Assembly: GCA_012960055.1 (NCBI GenBank)
Contig: DUCA01000028.1
Coordinates: 1 to 7,361 of the forward strand
DNA length: 7,361 bases
Source of the DNA: Cycloclasticus sp.
GTDB lineage: Bacteria > Pseudomonadota > Gammaproteobacteria > Methylococcales > Cycloclasticaceae
Reading direction: 5' to 3'
Made by a program: the position numbers and the translations under genes. Below are positions 1 to 6,290 of the stretch, piece after piece. The notes under the pieces were generated by a model. It saw only the letters and a program-made list of their open reading frames with translations. It ran no database searches and was not told where the DNA came from. Positions within the stretch are counted from its first letter, which is position 1, and the number at the start of each line of letters is the position of its first letter.

Positions 1-501
1 CGTCTGCTCGATAGCGGCCAATGGGAAACAAACAACGCCGAACGCCAAGATTTCAAACGCGTTAATGGCGGTCTACTGGTTCAAACCGTGGATAACGAAC
101 TGTATGCCGGTTTAACCGTGGTGACTAAACGTCAGCCGACAGAACAAGAAATGCAAGATTTATTGTTTACTTGGAATGTCGCTAAATTCGTTAAATCTAA
201 CGCCATTATTTACGGCAAAAACAACATGACCATTGGTGTTGGCGCTGGACAAATGAGCCGCGTAAATTCAGCTCGTATCGCTGGCATCAAAGCCGAACAA
301 GCAGGCCTTGAAGTAACCGGTTCGGTGATGGCATCAGACGCTTTCTTCCCGTTCAGAGACGGGCTTGATAACGCTGCCTCTGTTGGCATTCGCGCTGTGA
401 TTCAACCGGGCGGATCAATGCGTGACGAAGAAGTTATCCAAGCGGCTAATGAACATGATATCGCCATGGTCTTCACCGGCATGCGTCACTTTAGACACTA
501 A
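1..501 (+). CDS. purH: Bifunctional AICAR transformylase/IMP cyclohydrolase, C-terminal part (5'-truncated by window edge)
   Basis: The reading frame is open from the first base and encodes 166 residues of the C-terminal AICAR transformylase domain of PurH. The enzyme catalyses the last two steps of IMP synthesis: formyl transfer from 10-formyl-THF to AICAR, then ring closure. Visible family landmarks are VTKRQP, KFVKSNAI, NNMTIGVGAGQMSR, SDAFFPFRDG, VIQPGGSMRDEEV and the stereotyped end FTGMRHFRH. These align almost residue for residue with the E. coli protein. The IMP cyclohydrolase domain and the Lys-His catalytic pair of the transformylase lie upstream of the window. A GTG at position 88 is internal and is not the start, because homology continues back to base 1. 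The TAA stop is followed 15 bases later by purD, so the two form an operon as in many Gammaproteobacteria. The identification is secure. Confidence 0.97.
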   Translation, partial: RLLDSGQWETNNAERQDFKRVNGGLLVQTVDNELYAGLTVVTKRQPTEQEMQDLLFTWNVAKFVKSNAIIYGKNNMTIGVGAGQMSRVNSARIAGIKAEQAGLEVTGSVMASDAFFPFRDGLDNAASVGIRAVIQPGGSMRDEEVIQAANEHDIAMVFTGMRHFRH

Positions 502-503
502 AC

Positions 504-509
504 AAAGGA
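504..509 (+). promoter_or_regulatory. Ribosome binding site of purD
   Basis: AAAGGA lies just after the purH stop and ends 7 bases before the purD ATG at 517. This fixes the purD start and indicates independent ribosome loading within the purH-purD transcript. Confidence 0.75.
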
Positions 510-516
510 CAGATCA

Positions 517-1803
517 ATGAACGTATTAATCGTAGGTGGTGGTGGTCGTGAACATGCGCTTGCATGGAAAGCCAAGCAATCCAAACAAGTAGAAGTTGTT
601 TACGTTGCTCCAGGCAACGCGGGCACAGCTCAAGAACCTGGCATCCAAAATATCGATATTGCCGCTGAAGACATTCAGGGCTTATTGGCTTTTGCTAAAA
701 AAGAGTGCATTGAGCTCACCATCATTGGTCCAGAAGCACCGTTAGTAGCCGGCATTGTTGATCAATTCGCCGCCAATGATTTACGTTGCTTTGGCCCAAC
801 TCAATTAGCAGCTCAACTTGAAGGCTCGAAGGCGTATTGCAAAGATTTTTTAGCGCGACACAATATCCCAACCGCTGATTACCAAAGCTTTACCGAAATT
901 GAACCTGCTTGCGATTACATTCGCTCGATGGGTGCGCCCATCGTTGTTAAAGCCGATGGCTTAGCCGCTGGCAAAGGCGTTATCCTCGCCGAAACTGAGC
1001 AGCAAGCCCTTGATGCTGTAAACGATATGTTAGCCGGTAACGCCTTTGGTGAAGCCGGTCACCGTGTGGTGATTGAAGAATTTTTAGTTGGCGAAGAAGC
1101 CAGCTTTATTGTGATTGCTAATGGTCACCAAGCCTTACCCATGGCCTCATCACAAGACCATAAGGCACGTGATAATGGAGACACTGGCCCAAATACGGGC
1201 GGTATGGGCGCTTACTCACCTGCGCCGGTTGTGACCCCTGAAATGCACCAAACCATCATGGATACCATCATTCAGCCAACGCTAGACGGCATGATTAAAG
1301 ATGGCATTCCATACAGCGGATTTCTCTACGCTGGGGTGATGATTGATGCGAAAGGCGCACCTAAAGTGCTTGAATATAATTGCCGCTTTGGCGACCCAGA
1401 AACACAGCCCATCATGATGCGTTTAAACAGCGATTTAACCGACTTATGCAATGCTGCCTTGGATAACAAGCTAGACAGCATTTCAGCTGAATGGGACTCT
1501 CGGACATCAGTAGGCATCGTATTAGCCGCAGGCGGTTACCCGTTTGACTACAACAAAGGCGATGTTATTAGCGGCATTCCGGACGCAACAGCCGATACTA
1601 AGACATTCCATGCGGGCACTAAAATACAAGAAGGTAATGTCGTCACCAACGGCGGCCGTGTCTTATGCGCTTGCGCCCTTGGCGACAGTGTTGAAGATGC
1701 TCAAATCAAAGCGTATGAAACGGTTGGCGCTATTGAGTGGAACCAGGTTTATTTCCGTACAGACATTGGCCACCGCGCCATTAAGCGCGAACAAAACGCA
1801 TAA
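517..1803 (+). CDS. purD: Phosphoribosylamine-glycine ligase (GAR synthetase)
   Basis: This encodes a 428-residue cytoplasmic ATP-grasp ligase that joins glycine to 5-phosphoribosylamine, giving GAR in the second step of de novo purine synthesis. The length is within one residue of E. coli PurD. Landmarks in order: the N-terminal glycine-rich motif GGGGREHA (residues 7-14), IIGPEAPLVAGI (69-80), the ATP-grasp segment VVKADGLAAGKGV (143-155), EEFLVGEEAS (187-196), the SSQDHKARDNGDTGPNTGGMG region (211-231), and the PurD signature EYNCRFGDPETQ (286-297). The C-terminal domain closes with FRTDIGHRAI. The ATG is preceded by AAAGGA at good spacing. It follows purH by 15 bases and ends just before a strong terminator, so it is the last gene of the pur operon. 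No missing key residue was noticed. Confidence 0.98.
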   Translation: MNVLIVGGGGREHALAWKAKQSKQVEVVYVAPGNAGTAQEPGIQNIDIAAEDIQGLLAFAKKECIELTIIGPEAPLVAGIVDQFAANDLRCFGPTQLAAQLEGSKAYCKDFLARHNIPTADYQSFTEIEPACDYIRSMGAPIVVKADGLAAGKGVILAETEQQALDAVNDMLAGNAFGEAGHRVVIEEFLVGEEASFIVIANGHQALPMASSQDHKARDNGDTGPNTGGMGAYSPAPVVTPEMHQTIMDTIIQPTLDGMIKDGIPYSGFLYAGVMIDAKGAPKVLEYNCRFGDPETQPIMMRLNSDLTDLCNAALDNKLDSISAEWDSRTSVGIVLAAGGYPFDYNKGDVISGIPDATADTKTFHAGTKIQEGNVVTNGGRVLCACALGDSVEDAQIKAYETVGAIEWNQVYFRTDIGHRAIKREQNA

Positions 1804-1824
1804 GCTTCACACTACATATGGCAT

Positions 1825-1854
1825 AAAAAAGAGCGTCAATTGACGCTCTTTTTT
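1825..1854. terminator. Bidirectional intrinsic terminator between purD and rho
   Basis: This is a perfect 30-base palindrome: six A, an eight-base arm GAGCGTCA, a two-base AT centre, the arm TGACGCTC, and six T (the T run continues to 1855). In RNA the central bases would form the loop (CAATTG or similar). Because A and T tracts flank both sides symmetrically, it reads as a stem plus U-tract on either strand. It lies 21 bases after the purD stop and 19 bases after the rho stop, so it can end both convergent transcripts. Confidence 0.92.
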
Positions 1855-1873
1855 TCGTTAACTGGCAAACCTT

Positions 1874-3130
1874 CTAACGTCTCATTGAGTCAAAAAACTC
1901 ACCATTAGTTTTAGTTTTCTTAAAGCGTTCTAATAAGAACTCAATCGCGCCCATTTCATCCATTGGATTAAGGATTTTTCTTAAAATCCACGTTTTTTGT
2001 AGAATATCCGCATCCACAATGTATTCTTCACGGCGTGTACCCGAGCGGTTCACATTAATCGCTGGGTAAATACGCTTCTCAGCAATCTTGCGCTCAAGGT
2101 GCAGCTCCATATTACCGGTGCCTTTAAACTCTTCGTAGATAACATCATCCATTCTTGAGCCCGTTTCAACCAATGCCGTGGCGATAATGGTCAAACTTCC
2201 GCCTTCTTCAATATTCCTTGCAGCACCAAAGAAACGTTTTGGGCGCTCCAATGCATTAGCATCCACACCACCGGTTAGAATCTTACCTGAAGATGGCGCT
2301 ACGGTATTGTACGCACGGCCTAAACGCGTAATGGAATCCAATAAAATGATGACGTCTTGTTTATGCTCGACCATTCTTTTAGCTTTCTCAATCACCATTT
2401 CTGCTACTTGAACGTGACGAGAAGCGGGCTCATCAAAGGTGCTTGAAATCACTTCACCCTTAACGGTACGTGACATTTCTGTCACCTCTTCAGGACGCTC
2501 ATCAATCAACAAAACAATCAGATAACTCTCAGGGTTATTCTGAGCAATCGAGTGCGCCAAGTTTTGCATAATCATCGTTTTACCAGCCTTAGGCGGCGAC
2601 ACAATCAAACCACGTTGGCCTTTACCAATTGGCGATACCAAATCAATCACGCGTGATGTTAAATCTTCGGTCGTACCATTACCCAATTCAAGAAATAAAC
2701 GTTCATTCGGGAAAAGCGGGGTTAAATCTTTAAACGCAATCTTATTTTTTGCGTGTTCTGGTTTTTCATAATTAAGCAGATCAACTTTTAATAACGCAAA
2801 ATAGCGCTCATTATCTTTCGGCGGGCGAATTTTGCCAGAAATGGTATCGCCGGTTCTTAAACCAAAGCGACGAATCTGACTCGGTGACACATAGATATCA
2901 TCCGGCCCTGCTAAAAAAGAGCCGTCTGCTGCTCTTAAAAACCCAAAACCATCCGATAACACCTCAAGTACGCCATCACCGTGAATGTCATCACCTTTTT
3001 TGGCCAGTTTTTTAAGTATTTGGAAAACTGTATTTTGTTTCAGTGATCGTCCGGTGTTATCAACACCCAGGTCTTTTGCAATTTGAAGAATTTCAGTTGC
3101 GGGTTTGCGCTTCAGCTCAGTTAGATTCAT
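1874..3130 (-). CDS. rho: Transcription termination factor Rho
   Basis: This encodes a 418-residue hexameric RNA-dependent ATPase that binds rut sites on nascent RNA and releases RNA polymerase; E. coli Rho is 419. Order of parts: the N-terminal helical domain starting MNLTELK; the cold-shock-like primary RNA site with RNP1 DGFGFLR (residues 60-66) and PDDIYVSPSQIRRF (76-89); Walker A PPKAGKT (179-185); the catalytic glutamate in LLIDERPEE (E211); Walker B IILLD (261-265); the Q-loop region around SGKILTGGVD (281-290); and the arginine finger in SGTRREE (R366). The usual acidic or asparagine-rich insertions of other phyla are absent, giving the compact gammaproteobacterial form. The start matches E. 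coli exactly (MNLTELK), but there is no clear Shine-Dalgarno sequence before the ATG. It lies downstream of trxA on the same strand. The stop is TAG, next to the shared palindromic terminator. Confidence 0.98.
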   Translation of the reverse strand: MNLTELKRKPATEILQIAKDLGVDNTGRSLKQNTVFQILKKLAKKGDDIHGDGVLEVLSDGFGFLRAADGSFLAGPDDIYVSPSQIRRFGLRTGDTISGKIRPPKDNERYFALLKVDLLNYEKPEHAKNKIAFKDLTPLFPNERLFLELGNGTTEDLTSRVIDLVSPIGKGQRGLIVSPPKAGKTMIMQNLAHSIAQNNPESYLIVLLIDERPEEVTEMSRTVKGEVISSTFDEPASRHVQVAEMVIEKAKRMVEHKQDVIILLDSITRLGRAYNTVAPSSGKILTGGVDANALERPKRFFGAARNIEEGGSLTIIATALVETGSRMDDVIYEEFKGTGNMELHLERKIAEKRIYPAINVNRSGTRREEYIVDADILQKTWILRKILNPMDEMGAIEFLLERFKKTKTNGEFFDSMRR

Positions 3131-3260
3131 ATGGATTTAGAAATAGATTAGACGTACCAAAATAGCACTAGAGTTTTTTGAATTTGTTTTTTTTGATTGC
3201 TTGCACGGCCAGTCGCGTGCTTTAAGAATTTACTGCTTACTTAAGGTTATCATTAAAACA
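3131..3260 (-). promoter_or_regulatory. 5' leader of rho (no recognisable rhoL)
   Basis: About 130 bases separate the trxA-side hairpin from the rho ATG. Read on the - strand, the segment holds A8 (3187-3194) and A6 (3174-3179) tracts and a short GCACG/CGTGC inverted repeat (3203-3207 with 3216-3220). No purine-rich ribosome binding site is seen before the start. In E. coli the rho leader carries rhoL and is the site of Rho autoregulation by premature termination. Here only a seven-codon ATG...TAA frame (3230-3253) is present and I do not call it a gene. A promoter may sit here, but no convincing -35/-10 pair was found. Confidence 0.4.
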
Positions 3261-3289
3261 CGCCTTCGTCTACCTTTACGACGAAGGCG
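3261..3289 (-). terminator. Hairpin after trxA: probable intrinsic terminator or attenuator ahead of rho
   Basis: A perfect 10-base-pair stem (CGCCTTCGTC at 3261-3270 with GACGAAGGCG at 3280-3289) encloses a nine-base loop. It starts 8 bases after the trxA stop on the - strand. It is followed in that direction by TGTTTTAATG, an interrupted U-tract, so termination may be partial and allow read-through into rho. On the + strand it is followed by a better T run (3294-3298), but no gene is known to be transcribed that way here. Confidence 0.7.
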
Positions 3290-3297
3290 CTGTATTT

Positions 3298-3624
3298 TTA
3301 AATGTTGCTATCAATAAATGCTGCTAGTTGTGACTTGGTCACCGCACCCACTTTAGTGGCTTCAACTTCACCGCCTTTATAAATCATCAAGGTTGGAATT
3401 CCTCGAACACCAAAACGTCTTGGCGTACCTGGGTTTGAATCAATATCCAACTTAACGATGGTCACTTTACCTAAGTATTCGTCCGCAATTTCGTCCAAAA
3501 TTGGCGCAACCATTTTACAAGGACCACACCATTCCGCCCAAAAATCCACCAACACAGGTTGATCTGACGCTAATACGTCCTGTTCAAAAGTATCATCGGT
3601 GGTATGAACTATGTTTTCACTCAC
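3298..3624 (-). CDS. trxA: Thioredoxin 1
   Basis: This encodes a 108-residue cytoplasmic dithiol-disulfide oxidoreductase that reduces ribonucleotide reductase, methionine sulfoxide reductases and other targets, and is recharged by thioredoxin reductase. The active site WCGPC is at residues 32-36 (DFWAEWCGPCKMVAPIL), with the buried Asp27, the cis-proline in RGIPTLM (P77) and the GAVTKSQL C-terminal segment. The length equals that of E. coli TrxA within one residue. Translation starts at a GTG (MSENIVHTTD), supported by GGAG (3632-3635) seven bases upstream; no ATG lies nearby in frame. It is divergent from rhlB and upstream of rho, the same order as in E. coli. Confidence 0.98.
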   Translation of the reverse strand: MSENIVHTTDDTFEQDVLASDQPVLVDFWAEWCGPCKMVAPILDEIADEYLGKVTIVKLDIDSNPGTPRRFGVRGIPTLMIYKGGEVEATKVGAVTKSQLAAFIDSNI

Positions 3625-3631
3625 TATTTAT

Positions 3632-3635
3632 CTCC
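3632..3635 (-). promoter_or_regulatory. Ribosome binding site deciding the GTG start of trxA
   Basis: On the - strand CGGAGAT contains a GGAG core seven bases before the GTG. This supports the GTG, rather than any internal ATG, as the trxA start. Confidence 0.8.
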
Positions 3636-3653
3636 GTTCGGTTAATACTGCGC

Positions 3654-3678
3654 ATCCCACCCCATAATAGGGTAGGAT
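3654..3678. repeat. Inverted repeat in the trxA-rhlB divergent region
   Basis: ATCCCACCC (3654-3662) faces GGGTAGGAT (3670-3678) across a seven-base AT-rich loop. One of nine positions is mismatched as DNA, but in the trxA-direction transcript that position becomes a G-U wobble, so all nine could pair. The element sits about 19 bases upstream of the trxA ribosome binding site. It is therefore either a 5' UTR hairpin of trxA or an operator-like site between the two divergent genes. No regulator can be named from the sequence. Confidence 0.4.
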
Positions 3679-3759
3679 ATCTATTGCATAGCTTATCACG
3701 AATTAAGTGCTAACTAGCCTCCTGCTCATTCTTTCTATTTACTTTCAAACGATAAACAC

Positions 3760-5022
3760 ATGTCCGAAACGCACTTAACTAAAACCAAATTTTCTTCGCT
3801 TGGATTGGCTCAACTCTTAATAGATGGCCTTGATGACGCGGGCTTTACAAAATGCACGCCGATTCAAGAACAGACCTTACCTGTCAGTCTAACGGGAAAA
3901 GACGTCGCTGGACAAGCTCAAACGGGCACTGGCAAAACGATTGCATTTTTACTCGCCACCTATCACGCCTTGTTAAGCCACAAAGCACCTGACAACAAGA
4001 CTGGCGTTAGAGCACTTATCCTTGCACCTACCCGAGAATTGGCCATCCAAATCGCCAATGACGCCAAAATTATCGGCAAACATACTAACGTTCGTGTTGG
4101 TCTAGCCTACGGTGGCACCGACTATGAAAAACAACGTAAAACCATTGAAGACGGCGTTGATCTTTTAATCGGCACTCCCGGACGCACCATCGATTTCTTT
4201 AAGCAAAAAGTCTTCAATTTAAGAACGGCTGAAGTTCTCGTGCTAGATGAAGCCGATCGCATGTTTGATCTTGGGTTTATTAATGACATTCGTTACTTAT
4301 TGCGTCGATTGCCTCAGCCGGAAAATCGCCTAAACTTGCTCTTTTCAGCAACGCTATCGTTCAAAGTAACCGAGCTTGCGTATGAACACATGAACAACCC
4401 TGAGATGGTGCGCATTGAACCCGAACAAGTGACTGCTAAACAAGTCGTGGAATCAATTTACTACCCGGCTGACGATGAGAAAATACCACTATTGATTCAA
4501 ATTCTGAAGGAAGAAAAACCACAGCGTGGAATCATCTTCATCAACACAAAAAGAAATGCCGATAAGGTGCACCGTTTCTTAGAGGGTAATGATTTTGACA
4601 GCGCCGTTTTATCAGGCGATGTGCCGCAAAATAAACGCCAAGCCATCCTTCAGCGGTTCCAAGAAGGCAAGCTGCCTTTGCTCATTGCAACCGACGTTGC
4701 GGCTCGAGGCCTGCATATACCAGCCGTTAGTCACGTGTTTAATTTTGACTTGCCTCAAGACGCCGAAGACTATGTGCACCGAATTGGTCGTACCGCGCGT
4801 TCTGGCGCCAGTGGCATTGCGATTAGCTTTGCTTGTGAAACGTACGCCTATTCATTACCGGATATTGAGGCGTATATTTCCCATAAAATTCCGTTTTCAA
4901 GCATTGATGGTGCCGCGTTACCTGAGATAAAACCTGCCACAAAAAGAGCGTATAAACCGTCGCCTAATAAACGGCACGCCAATCCTAAATCGCAACATAA
5001 ACCGCGAACAGCGAAACGTTAA
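3760..5022 (+). CDS. rhlB: ATP-dependent DEAD-box RNA helicase RhlB
   Basis: This encodes a 420-residue DEAD-box helicase (E. coli RhlB is 421). RhlB unwinds structured RNA for the RNase E degradosome. Motifs in order: the aromatic F11 and Q-motif CTPIQEQ (residues 32-38), motif I AQTGTGKT (53-60), Ia PTRELA (90-95), GG (118-119), Ib TPGR (139-142), II DEAD (163-166), III SAT (196-198), IV IIFINT (258-263), V ATDVAARGLHI (310-320) and VI HRIGRTAR (340-347). A basic, proline-containing tail (391-420, ending KPRTAKR) follows, as in RhlB. The N-terminus MSETHLTKTKFSSLGL parallels E. coli MSKTHLTEQKFSDFAL. The position divergent from trxA-rho supports RhlB over RhlE, SrmB or CsdA. No Shine-Dalgarno is evident before the ATG. 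The stop overlaps the stop of the convergent next gene. Interaction with an RNase E scaffold is inferred. Confidence 0.95.
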   Translation: MSETHLTKTKFSSLGLAQLLIDGLDDAGFTKCTPIQEQTLPVSLTGKDVAGQAQTGTGKTIAFLLATYHALLSHKAPDNKTGVRALILAPTRELAIQIANDAKIIGKHTNVRVGLAYGGTDYEKQRKTIEDGVDLLIGTPGRTIDFFKQKVFNLRTAEVLVLDEADRMFDLGFINDIRYLLRRLPQPENRLNLLFSATLSFKVTELAYEHMNNPEMVRIEPEQVTAKQVVESIYYPADDEKIPLLIQILKEEKPQRGIIFINTKRNADKVHRFLEGNDFDSAVLSGDVPQNKRQAILQRFQEGKLPLLIATDVAARGLHIPAVSHVFNFDLPQDAEDYVHRIGRTARSGASGIAISFACETYAYSLPDIEAYISHKIPFSSIDGAALPEIKPATKRAYKPSPNKRHANPKSQHKPRTAKR

Positions 5023-5672
5023 TTGGGGAATAACTTCCCTATACTGTCCACAGCCGTATACTCATGCACTATACGCGGCGGTTCGGTGCTATCGGGCTGA
5101 GTAATCGCCACCAAATATTTGATACCAAATTCATCGGCCGCTCTTAGCACGCTTAGACTGTCGTCGACCATCACGGTTGTGGACTTATCAAATGCCTCGA
5201 GCTTTTGCAATACTTCCCAAAAGCCTTGATTCTCTTTCGGATAACCAATGTCATGCGACGATACAATCGCATCGAAAAACTCAATTAAGCCCGTTTTCCG
5301 CATTTTGATGCTGAGACTATCGGCGTGGGCATTGGTCACTAAAACACAGCGTTTAGACGACCGCTGGAGTTGCCTTAAAAAAGCGCGGGTATCAGGCAAC
5401 TCTTTAATGTGCTCTTGATTGTCGACTTTTAGTTTAGCGATTTCAATCCCCAACTCTTGCGTCCAATAATCCAAACAATACCAATTCAACAAGCCTTCTT
5501 GCGCCTTAAAAATTGGCTCTAAATGGGCAACCGCCTCATCAAGCGACATATTCTCTTGATGCGCGTAATATTCAGGCACCACCGAGCGCCAGAAGTAATT
5601 ATCAAACCTTAAATCCAATAAAGTCCCGTCCATATCCAGCAACACTGTTTCTATTTTCGACCAATCAATCAT
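5019..5672 (-). CDS. yrfG: HAD-family GMP/IMP 5'-nucleotidase (YrfG-type)
   Basis: This encodes a 217-residue haloacid-dehalogenase phosphatase. The four HAD motifs are visible: I DMDGT (residues 13-17, nucleophile D13, general acid D15), II TN (113-114 in VLVTNAH), III K146 (GYPKENQ), and IV DD (170-171 in VMVDDS). Family-specific matches to E. coli YrfG include LLDMDGTLLDL.FDNYFW, LNWYCLDYW and the GYPKE segment. The E. coli protein hydrolyses purine mononucleotides (GMP, IMP), so a cytoplasmic nucleotidase role is inferred by homology. The ATG is preceded by TTAGGT at proper spacing (AGG at 5680-5682). The gene converges on rhlB with a four-base overlap (TTAA) and no terminator between. 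It is divergent from the lipoprotein gene, 59 bases away. The family assignment is strong; substrate specificity is less certain. Confidence 0.9.
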   Translation of the reverse strand: MIDWSKIETVLLDMDGTLLDLRFDNYFWRSVVPEYYAHQENMSLDEAVAHLEPIFKAQEGLLNWYCLDYWTQELGIEIAKLKVDNQEHIKELPDTRAFLRQLQRSSKRCVLVTNAHADSLSIKMRKTGLIEFFDAIVSSHDIGYPKENQGFWEVLQKLEAFDKSTTVMVDDSLSVLRAADEFGIKYLVAITQPDSTEPPRIVHEYTAVDSIGKLFPN

Positions 5673-5693
5673 CTGTTAACCTAATCACTCGTC

Positions 5694-5699
5694 TACAAT
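5694..5699 (+). promoter_or_regulatory. Possible -10 element for the lipoprotein-nth operon
   Basis: TACAAT matches the sigma-70 -10 consensus at five of six positions and lies 32 bases before the lipoprotein ATG. No good -35 hexamer is found at 16-18 bases upstream, so the call is tentative. Its position in the only 59-base gap between divergent genes is the main support. Confidence 0.25.
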
Positions 5700-5720
5700 A
5701 CCTATCCGATTTAATGCCCA

Positions 5721-5725
5721 AGGAG
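5721..5725 (+). promoter_or_regulatory. Ribosome binding site fixing the lipoprotein start
   Basis: AGGAG (within AAGGAGAT) ends six bases before the ATG at 5732. It selects that ATG over the in-frame ATG at 5714 and over the much longer frame reaching back to 5513. Confidence 0.85.
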
Positions 5726-5731
5726 ATTGAC

Positions 5732-6280
5732 ATGTTAAACCATCCAGTCAAATTGCTGTTTGTTTTCATCAGTTGCAGCCTACTCATCGCCTGCCATAAA
5801 GCACCTGTCTTAGATAACAAACTGGCATTAAAAATAATATCCGCCCAGCAAACGCCATCAGGCTACACCATCAGCATTGTCACCAACAATCCAAATGCTC
5901 GTGGGGACAACGCGCGCGGATGGAATTGTAATGACAAACAAGCTTGGGTTGATGCCGGCGTGGTGAGCTGCAAAAAAGCGGGCCGCTCTGGTGTCTATCT
6001 AAAATTCACCACCGAAGGTAAGGCACTGTTAATGGGTAAACCGTGGGGCGATGACATCTTACGTAATGCCCGAGTACTTGCCGTCGCCCAATCTATACAA
6101 GATATCGTCTCCATCGAACAGGTCGATAAATCACATGCCATCGTCAACTACTCACTGATCTACGACCATTACACCCCGTTTGCAAACAGCCAGTTAAAAA
6201 ACATTATCCGCCTTAATGTAGCGCAAACTAAACAAGCCAGCATTGTTTTAAAAGATAATGAATGGCTTGTTGAGCAGTAA
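5732..6280 (+). CDS. Predicted lipoprotein of unknown function
   Basis: This encodes 182 residues I do not recognise. The N-terminus (MLNHPVKLLFVFISCSLLIAC) is a lipoprotein signal: a short charged start, a hydrophobic core (8-20) and a lipobox LIAC with the lipidated cysteine at residue 21. Residue +2 is His, not Asp, so the Lol rule for Gammaproteobacteria predicts sorting to the outer membrane. The mature part has no further membrane segment. It contains two cysteines (C66 in WNCND and C80 in VVSCKK) that could form a periplasmic disulfide, and a conserved-looking RGDNARGWNCNDKQAW stretch. The frame could be extended upstream to 5513, but that part is antisense to yrfG and lacks a ribosome site. 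The gene ends 10 bases before nth, so the two are probably co-transcribed. No function is proposed. Confidence 0.85.
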   Translation: MLNHPVKLLFVFISCSLLIACHKAPVLDNKLALKIISAQQTPSGYTISIVTNNPNARGDNARGWNCNDKQAWVDAGVVSCKKAGRSGVYLKFTTEGKALLMGKPWGDDILRNARVLAVAQSIQDIVSIEQVDKSHAIVNYSLIYDHYTPFANSQLKNIIRLNVAQTKQASIVLKDNEWLVEQ

Positions 6281-6290
6281 ATAAGACCCC

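Noticed and set aside
88..501. A separate short gene starting at GTG 88
   Set aside because: The frame is open and homologous to PurH back to base 1, so this GTG is an internal valine codon.
1326..1517. Antisense frame inside purD
   Set aside because: Short, no ribosome site, no family resemblance; purD explains the region.
1544..1843. Overlapping + strand frame across the purD end, running into the terminator
   Set aside because: It is a shadow of purD in another frame, has no recognisable domain, and its end lies inside the terminator palindrome.
2178..2411. Antisense frame inside rho
   Set aside because: It overlaps strongly conserved rho coding sequence and shows no independent features.
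3230..3253. Seven-codon frame in the rho leader as a rhoL-like leader peptide
   Set aside because: Far shorter than E. coli RhoL, no similarity, and the only purine-rich upstream sequence is inside the hairpin stem.
3501..3713. + strand frame across trxA and the intergenic region
   Set aside because: Mostly antisense to trxA, with no ribosome site or recognisable product.
4589..4930. Alternative-frame gene inside rhlB
   Set aside because: It covers the conserved helicase motifs V and VI of rhlB and has no own signals.
5513..5731. N-terminal extension of the lipoprotein back to 5513
   Set aside because: This part is antisense to yrfG, would bury the signal peptide, and lacks a ribosome site, whereas AAGGAGAT lies just before 5732.
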